From NCBI GenBank assembly GCA_020433785.1, contig JAGRCC010000721.1:1-11008 (forward strand): a DNA stretch of 11,008 bases, read 5' to 3'. Shown in pieces: positions 7,249-11,008 of the stretch; position 1 is the stretch's first letter, and every line of letters begins with the position of its first letter. The notes beneath the pieces are model-generated. The model had not been told where the DNA came from and ran no database searches. It worked only from the letters and a program-made list of their open reading frames with translations. Both the position numbers and the translations under genes were made by a program. This DNA is from Anaerolineae bacterium. Lineage in GTDB: Bacteria; Chloroflexota; Anaerolineae; 4572-78; J111.

Positions 7249-7337
7249 CCTGTCTCTCCCTTCCAGTTTAAAGTGACGGTCGCTTTTAAGGGGGTAAAAC
7301 CGTTTACTTTGCCAATCAGATAGGTATTTTTGCTCAA
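7245..7337 (-). CDS. Putative 30-residue bridging ORF between kinase and regulator
   Basis: On the minus strand a TTG at 7337 overlaps the TGA of the histidine kinase (TTGA), and the frame ends in a TGA that overlaps the ATG of the regulator (ATGA). The peptide begins MSKNTYLIGKVNGF and ends NWKGETG. GGAAGG (7353-7348) lies ten bases before the TTG. Exact tiling at both ends is what translationally coupled genes look like, but a frame this short can arise by chance and I recognise no family. It may only serve to carry ribosomes from one gene to the next. Confidence 0.25.
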   Translation of the reverse strand: MSKNTYLIGKVNGFTPLKATVTLNWKGETG

Positions 7338-9070
7338 GTGACCGTCACCTTCCAGTTCACCTTGATCTGCGTCCCCCGGTCCGGCCGGCTGATGATATCG
7401 AGCGTGGCCCCGATGGCTTCAGCCCGTTCACGCATAATGCCCAGGCCCAGATGATCGGGCGGCACGTGGGCCGGATCAAAACCGCAGCCGTCATCGCTAA
7501 TGGTTAACGCCACCCGTTGGAGCGGGCCGCTGCCGGCCGGCGTGCGCCGCAGTTGAATGGTCACCCGGCCGGCGCCCGCGTGCTTGGCAATGTTGTGGAG
7601 CGCTTCCTGGGTAATCCGATACAGACTGACCTGCATATCGCCGGGGAACGTGTCCTGCCGGTCCAGCTCGATCCTCACCGGTACGCCCTCCCGGCCGGTG
7701 AAGGCTTCGGCCAGTTGGTGGATTAGATCGCCCAGTTTGGCTTCGCGCAGTGCGGCCGGTCGTAATTCTAACAGCAAAGAGCGCATTTCGGCCAGAGCGC
7801 CCCGGCTTAACTGCTGTAAATCTTGCAGTAGACGCCGGCTCTGAGCCTGGTCGTGATCCCACATCTCCGGCAGCACGTCCGCGATCAGGCTGGCCGAAAA
7901 GAGGGTTTGGGTGACGGCGTCGTGCAGTTCGCGGGCTAAGCGCTGCCGTTCTTCCAGAGCCGCGGCGCGTTGGGCTTGGGTGTAAAGCCGGGCATTTTCC
8001 AGAGCAATGATCGCGCCGGGCGTGAGCATCGCCAGGATTTGGGTATCGTCCGGGCCGAACGGCTCCGGCTTGTCGGCCACCTCCAATACCCCCAGGGGCT
8101 GCTGTCCGGAGACCAGCGGCACGGCCACCAGGCGGCGCAGGCGCAAGCGATGAACCAGGTCAGCATACACGCGAGGATCGGTTGACGCCTCGTTGATCAG
8201 CAGAGGTTGACCGGCCTGGAGCGCCTGTCCGGCCGCCGATCCGGTCAGCGGCACGCTATAATCGGCCGGAATGTCGACATTCTCCGCGCCGGAAACCACG
8301 GCCAGGCGGAGATGGCCCGCCTCGAGCAGGTACAGCAGACTCAGCCGCGCGCCGGTCAGCCGCCGCGCCGCCGCAGCAATCATTTGTAACACCGCCTCGA
8401 GATCGAGCCGGCTGGTGACGGCTTGTTGCACGGCCAAGATTTGTTCTTGCTCGGCATAGGCTTTTTGCAGGGTGGCTTCGGCCCGGCGGCGCTCGGTGAT
8501 GTCGATGCCGGTGCAAATGATATATTCCAGCTCGCCATTATCGTCGAGCAGCGCCGTATTCGACCAGGCGATCAGCCGTTTGCGGCCGTCGCGAGTGAGC
8601 CAGTAGGCTTCGTGCCGGTTGGTTATCCGGTCGGCGCGAAGTTCCGCCAGCACGGCTCGAACCGGCTCTACTTCCGCCGGGAGCAAAAACAGGCTCCAAA
8701 AAGGCCGGTCGCGCACCTGATCAAAGGTGTAGCCGGTGGTTTCCTCACAGGTCCGGTTAAAACGAATCGTGCGCCCGGCCCGGTCGAGGACAATAATTAG
8801 GGCGTCGACGGTATCGAGGATGGCCGCGATAAAGTCGCGTTCGGCGATGAGTGTTTGTTCGATCCAGCGGCCGGCATCGATGTGAGATTGTAACTGCTCG
8901 TTGGCCCGGGCCAATTCGGCCGCCTGTTCTTGGATGATCTGTTCGAGCTGGGCCTGGTAGCGGCGGCGGCCCCGTTCGGCCAGGGCTTGTTGGGCGCCGG
9001 TCCGATCATCAGGCGGTTTGGATGAAAGAGGGGGGATGGGAGGGGTGGTCATGGCTTTTCCCATCGACAT
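7334..9070 (-). CDS. Soluble PAS-GAF sensor histidine kinase (HisKA_3 type)
   Basis: A 578-residue cytoplasmic kinase without membrane segments. Order: a coiled coil (about 28-66), a PAS/PAC domain (about 76-195, ending LEYIICTGIDITERRRAE), a GAF domain (about 222-363), a HisKA_3 dimerisation helix with phospho-acceptor H383 in ARELHDAVTQTLF, and an HATPase_c domain with N493 in QEALHNIAKHA, DDGCGFD (526-532) and GLGIMRERA (542-550). This is the NarX/LiaS-type transmitter that pairs with LuxR-type regulators such as the one downstream. The PAS and GAF domains suggest sensing of an internal ligand or redox/light cue, not identifiable here. Three in-frame ATGs exist (9070, 9064, 9052). GGAGG (9078-9074) is only three bases from the first but nine from the second, so 9064 may be the true start. 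A promoter lies at 9238-9266. Confidence 0.95.
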   Translation of the reverse strand: MSMGKAMTTPPIPPLSSKPPDDRTGAQQALAERGRRRYQAQLEQIIQEQAAELARANEQLQSHIDAGRWIEQTLIAERDFIAAILDTVDALIIVLDRAGRTIRFNRTCEETTGYTFDQVRDRPFWSLFLLPAEVEPVRAVLAELRADRITNRHEAYWLTRDGRKRLIAWSNTALLDDNGELEYIICTGIDITERRRAEATLQKAYAEQEQILAVQQAVTSRLDLEAVLQMIAAAARRLTGARLSLLYLLEAGHLRLAVVSGAENVDIPADYSVPLTGSAAGQALQAGQPLLINEASTDPRVYADLVHRLRLRRLVAVPLVSGQQPLGVLEVADKPEPFGPDDTQILAMLTPGAIIALENARLYTQAQRAAALEERQRLARELHDAVTQTLFSASLIADVLPEMWDHDQAQSRRLLQDLQQLSRGALAEMRSLLLELRPAALREAKLGDLIHQLAEAFTGREGVPVRIELDRQDTFPGDMQVSLYRITQEALHNIAKHAGAGRVTIQLRRTPAGSGPLQRVALTISDDGCGFDPAHVPPDHLGLGIMRERAEAIGATLDIISRPDRGTQIKVNWKVTVT

Positions 9071-9073
9071 GAG

Positions 9074-9078
9074 CCTCC
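9074..9078 (-). promoter_or_regulatory. Shine-Dalgarno of the histidine kinase, favouring ATG at 9064
   Basis: It reads GGAGG on the minus strand. The spacing is three bases to the ATG at 9070 and nine to the ATG at 9064; the second is far more usual. Confidence 0.55.
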
Positions 9079-9098
9079 ATCGAGATCAACCATCCGGC

Positions 9099-9129
9099 CG
9101 ACCAGCCCTGGCGGAATCAAAGCTGGTCG
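9099..9129. repeat. 8-bp stem-loop in the kinase 5' leader
   Basis: CGACCAGC (9099-9106) and GCTGGTCG (9122-9129) pair around a 15-base loop within the presumed untranslated leader of the histidine kinase mRNA, about 20 bases upstream of its Shine-Dalgarno. Confidence 0.45.
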
Positions 9130-9237
9130 TTCCGGAGTTAAGGCGGGCCGATCCCAACGCAGAACGCCGGGCAGGTCATGTTCAGGGCAATTTTCAAAAG
9201 GCGACATATGATCACACACAGCTCAAAATGTCGTCCC

Positions 9238-9266
9238 ATTTTACGGCTATCTCCGAGATAGATCAA
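9238..9266 (-). promoter_or_regulatory. Sigma70-like promoter of the two-component system
   Basis: On the minus strand TTGATC (9266-9261) and TAAAAT (9243-9238) are separated by exactly 17 bases, matching the -35 and -10 consensus at 4/6 and 5/6. Transcription would start near 9230 and give a leader of about 160 bases before the histidine kinase. It makes kinase and regulator a unit of their own, separate from the PqqD-like gene upstream. Confidence 0.6.
9247..9261. promoter_or_regulatory. 15-bp palindrome within the promoter spacer (operator candidate)
   Basis: CTATCTC and GAGATAG are perfect arms around a single base. The palindrome begins at the last base of the -35 box and occupies most of the spacer, where a bound repressor would block RNA polymerase. 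The binding protein is unknown. Confidence 0.5.
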
Positions 9267-9314
9267 GCCAAAATCTTCCCGGTTCGTAACGATCTGAGCA
9301 AACCTTCGGTCAAA

Positions 9315-9941
9315 TTACCGCGCGTTGCTGCGCCCCTGGGCCGAAGGAAATGGATTGTTCTCGGGATTTGATCCCCAACAGACATCCGGGGTGGGATCAA
9401 TGAGCACGGTGGTACACAGACAAACCGTATCGTCATTGATCAACTCAGCCGAACACAATATCTCTCCCCTGGCGGTAATGAGGCTTTGCGCACATTGTTC
9501 AGCACAGGTTTCGCCGTCATCAAGCTCGCTCACGAAATAGCTAAAGGTACAGTTAGCGCTACAGGCTTGCAGCGCGGTCGGCAGTTCGATGGATTTGACT
9601 ACCGGCAGAAAGGTTAAACTCATGCCGGCCATTTTGAGGAGTTCACGGCGGGTGAAATTTCGTTGAGTTAAGGCGGGCGGGGTTTCGGGTTCGGCCAATA
9701 AATGCGCTTTGCTCAACTGATTGAGCGTAAACTGGACCAATTCCTCGGCGTGGGGGGCTTCAATTTTATCTTGAAGCCTGGCGGCAATTTCGGCGGGGGT
9801 GGATTGGCCATCACATTGCTGCCAGACCTGCGCCGCCGTGGGATTTAAGGCATGCATCTTCCGGCCGGTCCAATCATACAAACACAATTCATCCCCTAGT
9901 GGTTCTACATGAACATTTTCTAACCGCTTTGGATATTGCAT
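9315..9941 (-). CDS. PqqD/RRE-domain protein with internal Tat-like motif and Cys-rich tail
   Basis: A 208-residue protein in three parts. Residues 1-85 look like a PqqD-family winged-helix domain (YPKRLENV, LYDWTGRKMHALNPTAAQVW, STPAEIAARL, VQFTLNQL), the fold used as a recognition element for RiPP precursor peptides. Residues 95-126 contain TRRELLKMAG, a twin-arginine-like motif with R98/R99, then a moderately hydrophobic stretch ending LQAC. The tail (127-208) has eight Cys (127, 131, 146, 150, 163, 174, 176, 188), with two CxxxC and one CxC, and no recognised domain. ATG has AGGTGG six bases upstream. It follows the HprK-like kinase gene by 55 bases on the same strand, so they are probably one operon. 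A Tat signal behind a folded domain is unusual: the protein may be cut, anchored, or not exported at all. The PqqD call is by pattern from memory; the tail function is unknown. Confidence 0.8.
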   Translation of the reverse strand: MQYPKRLENVHVEPLGDELCLYDWTGRKMHALNPTAAQVWQQCDGQSTPAEIAARLQDKIEAPHAEELVQFTLNQLSKAHLLAEPETPPALTQRNFTRRELLKMAGMSLTFLPVVKSIELPTALQACSANCTFSYFVSELDDGETCAEQCAQSLITARGEILCSAELINDDTVCLCTTVLIDPTPDVCWGSNPENNPFPSAQGRSNAR

Positions 9942-9996
9942 CGTTCTCCACCTGCTAATTTAAATGATTGATTTTAAGAACAGGAAATTTTGCGGC

Positions 9997-10794
9997 TTAC
10001 CGCTGAGACGCCGATACAAGTTTTTGCAATAAAGGCACGACGTCTTCGGCTTCGCCTCGCTTGCTCTTGATGGTTTTGGCTTGTAAAACAACCTGTTTAA
10101 GAATGGGCAGCGATACCTCCGGACCCCGGAGAGCCGCCACCGTGTTATTCATCAGGGCCAACATCGCCTGAGCCGGCGATAATTTGAGCGGTCGCCAGGG
10201 GGCGGCCGGCTGGTATTGGGTGATAACCACCAGCCCGACCGGCAGGGGCTCGACCCCGACCTGGCCACCCAGTTCTTCGGCCCGATATTTTTTCGTATTT
10301 AAATCATAGCCTTGCCGCACCGACAGCAGGCTGGGATAGGGATGAACCCAGCCCCGCGAGTCGAGGATGGCAAACTCATCAGAGTAGTAGGTCGCTCCAT
10401 TTTTAATTAAAGCCGTCACTAAGGATGTTTTGCCGCTAAAACTGCGGCCGGGGATGATAATGGCTTTGCCTTGCCAGCCCACCACGCCGGCATGCACAAA
10501 TAAACAGTTTTTGGCCAAGAAAGCGGTAACCAATTCCAAATGTGAAGCCAGGCGAGCACACAGTTCATCAAAATCCTGGGTACGGGCAATGCGGCCGGAG
10601 CCGGCATACAATAAATGATAGGATCGGGTTCCTTGACGCTGACTGGCTCTGGCCGCGACCAGCGAATACATAAAATCAACCCGGGCCGAAACGGCCGGCT
10701 CCCACCCCAAAGGCAAATGGGGTTGGAGCCGTTCCAGCACGTGGGGGTCAGTAACCCGGATGCCAAAATGGGTTCCGTACGCTCTAAAACTCAA
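9997..10794 (-). CDS. HprK-related (HPr kinase/phosphorylase-like) kinase
   Basis: A 265-residue cytosolic protein. The N-terminus (SFRAYGTHFGIRV) is typical of HprK-related proteins found beside PqqD-domain genes. The nucleotide-binding core has FVHAGVV with H101, the Walker A loop PGRSFSGKTS (115-124, K122) and the acidic YYSDEFAIL (D139/E140), followed by the YPSLLSVR strand. HprK itself phosphorylates HPr on Ser; relatives in lasso-peptide clusters phosphorylate the peptide. The target here is unknown, the PqqD-like neighbour or a peptide it binds being the obvious candidate. The protein lacks the N-terminal regulatory domain of true HprK and no HPr gene is nearby. The start is TTG at 10794 with only a weak GGTGGA site upstream. 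The frame stays open 12 codons further up to a TGA at 10831-10833, but has no ATG or GTG there. It is the first gene of its unit. Confidence 0.85.
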   Translation of the reverse strand: MSFRAYGTHFGIRVTDPHVLERLQPHLPLGWEPAVSARVDFMYSLVAARASQRQGTRSYHLLYAGSGRIARTQDFDELCARLASHLELVTAFLAKNCLFVHAGVVGWQGKAIIIPGRSFSGKTSLVTALIKNGATYYSDEFAILDSRGWVHPYPSLLSVRQGYDLNTKKYRAEELGGQVGVEPLPVGLVVITQYQPAAPWRPLKLSPAQAMLALMNNTVAALRGPEVSLPILKQVVLQAKTIKSKRGEAEDVVPLLQKLVSASQR

Positions 10795-10799
10795 TCCAG

Positions 10800-10840
10800 C
10801 CGTCCACCCGAGACGGTCAAGCTTCTCCAGTCACTTGGAG
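10800..10840 (-). promoter_or_regulatory. Two small hairpins in the kinase mRNA leader
   Basis: CCGTC (10800-10804) pairs with GACGG (10812-10816), and CTCCA (10825-10829) pairs with TGGAG (10836-10840). Both lie between the upstream mini-ORF and the TTG start of the HprK-like gene, and the first could cover its weak ribosome binding site. The stems have only five pairs. Confidence 0.3.
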
Positions 10841-10875
10841 GTGTAGCTTAATTGAGGCACCACCGCATTAATCAT
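10831..10875 (-). CDS. 14-residue upstream ORF with good ribosome binding site
   Basis: ATG at 10875 encodes MINAVVPQLSYTSK and stops at TGA. AGGAG (10889-10885) lies nine bases upstream, a better site than that of the HprK-like gene itself. It is in the same frame as that gene, with 12 sense codons between. It may be a leader peptide for translational control, or the true start of the kinase interrupted by a stop. No homology is recognised. Confidence 0.3.
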   Translation of the reverse strand: MINAVVPQLSYTSK

Positions 10876-10918
10876 GGGCCGAGGCTCCTATCCCATTAGG
10901 CATCCCTGGCGACCGTTT

Positions 10919-10936
10919 TAAAGGTCTCTAAAGGTC
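10919..10936. repeat. 8-bp direct repeat with 10-bp period
   Basis: TAAAGGTC occurs at 10919-10926 and 10929-10936, one helical turn apart. The pair lies upstream of the HprK-like gene, next to an AT-rich stretch that might be its promoter. Such spacing is typical of sites bound by response-regulator dimers. Confidence 0.4.
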
Positions 10937-10940
10937 CACT

Positions 10941-10963
10941 GCTATACTAAAAACAGAATGAGA
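10941..10963 (-). promoter_or_regulatory. Weak promoter candidate for the HprK-like/PqqD-like unit
   Basis: On the minus strand the T-rich stretch TTTTTAGTATAGC offers TAGTAT or TATAGC as a -10 element. No convincing -35 lies 16-18 bases upstream. It is named because it is the only AT-rich segment before the operon and abuts the direct repeat. Confidence 0.2.
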
Positions 10964-10977
10964 ACGACACTTTGAGA

Positions 10978-11008
10978 TGTCATTCCCGCATGCTTCCCCG
11001 CCTACGCG
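10978..11008. repeat. Partial intergenic palindromic repeat at the right edge
   Basis: TGTCATTCCCGCATGCTT followed by CCCCGCCTACGCG looks like the left half of a common type of dispersed hairpin repeat (CATTCCCGC... with a CCCCGC-CTAC-GCGGGG stem). The second arm is cut by the window edge, so only three stem pairs are visible. Confidence 0.35.

Noticed and set aside
6796..7323. Plus-strand frame of 175 codons
   Set aside because: Shadow opposite the response regulator; the regulator motifs are complete on the other strand.
10941..11008. End of another gene entering from the right on the minus strand
   Set aside because: One frame is open from the edge to a TAG near 10930, but the stretch is short, overlaps repeat-like sequence and shows no protein family pattern.

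Overview
The window has moderately high G+C and reads as a chromosomal segment of an uncultured-type bacterium. The best guess is Chloroflexota (Anaerolineae-like), an inference from the mix of an archaeal-type (type II) GAPDH, soluble PAS-GAF histidine kinases with NarL-type regulators, TPR lipoproteins, PqqD/HprK-like pairs and scattered repeat debris between genes. No taxonomic marker is present. TGA is used as a normal stop and several genes start with TTG. I see no rRNA, tRNA, CRISPR array, transposase or integrase. No gene-free stretch exceeds 300 bases; the longest is the 283-base gap at 6321-6603.

Left part, + strand (1-4405): a 5'-truncated S8-type subtilase resembling the IetS partner of the IetAS (AAA ATPase plus subtilase) defence pair. 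Its catalytic Asp and His are kept, but its catalytic Ser is Gly and its oxyanion-hole Asn is Asp. Its stop lies inside the ribosome binding site of a complete D-hydantoinase/dihydropyrimidinase (2163-3530). A repeat-like hairpin follows, then a TPR lipoprotein (3632-4405).

Middle, - strand (4423-6320): a HAD-family hydrolase with a TTG start and strong Shine-Dalgarno, convergent with the lipoprotein gene, and a type II glyceraldehyde-3-phosphate dehydrogenase that ends in a clear intrinsic terminator. The gap at 6321-6603 is mostly dispersed-repeat-like sequence and palindromes.

Right part, - strand (6604-10794): two units read right to left. The first is an HprK-like kinase (10794-9997) followed by an unusual protein (9941-9315) made of a PqqD/RRE-like domain, an internal twin-arginine-like segment and a tail with eight Cys. 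The second is a cytosolic histidine kinase (9070-7334) and its LuxR/NarL-type response regulator (7248-6604), with a good sigma70-like promoter whose spacer is filled by a 15-bp palindrome. A 30-codon reading frame exactly bridges the kinase stop and the regulator start.

The most interesting candidates are the protease-dead IetS-like protein, the PqqD-Tat-Cys fusion with its HprK-like kinase, the palindrome-in-promoter of the two-component system, and the small bridging ORF. The functional links between these blocks are inferred from context only.
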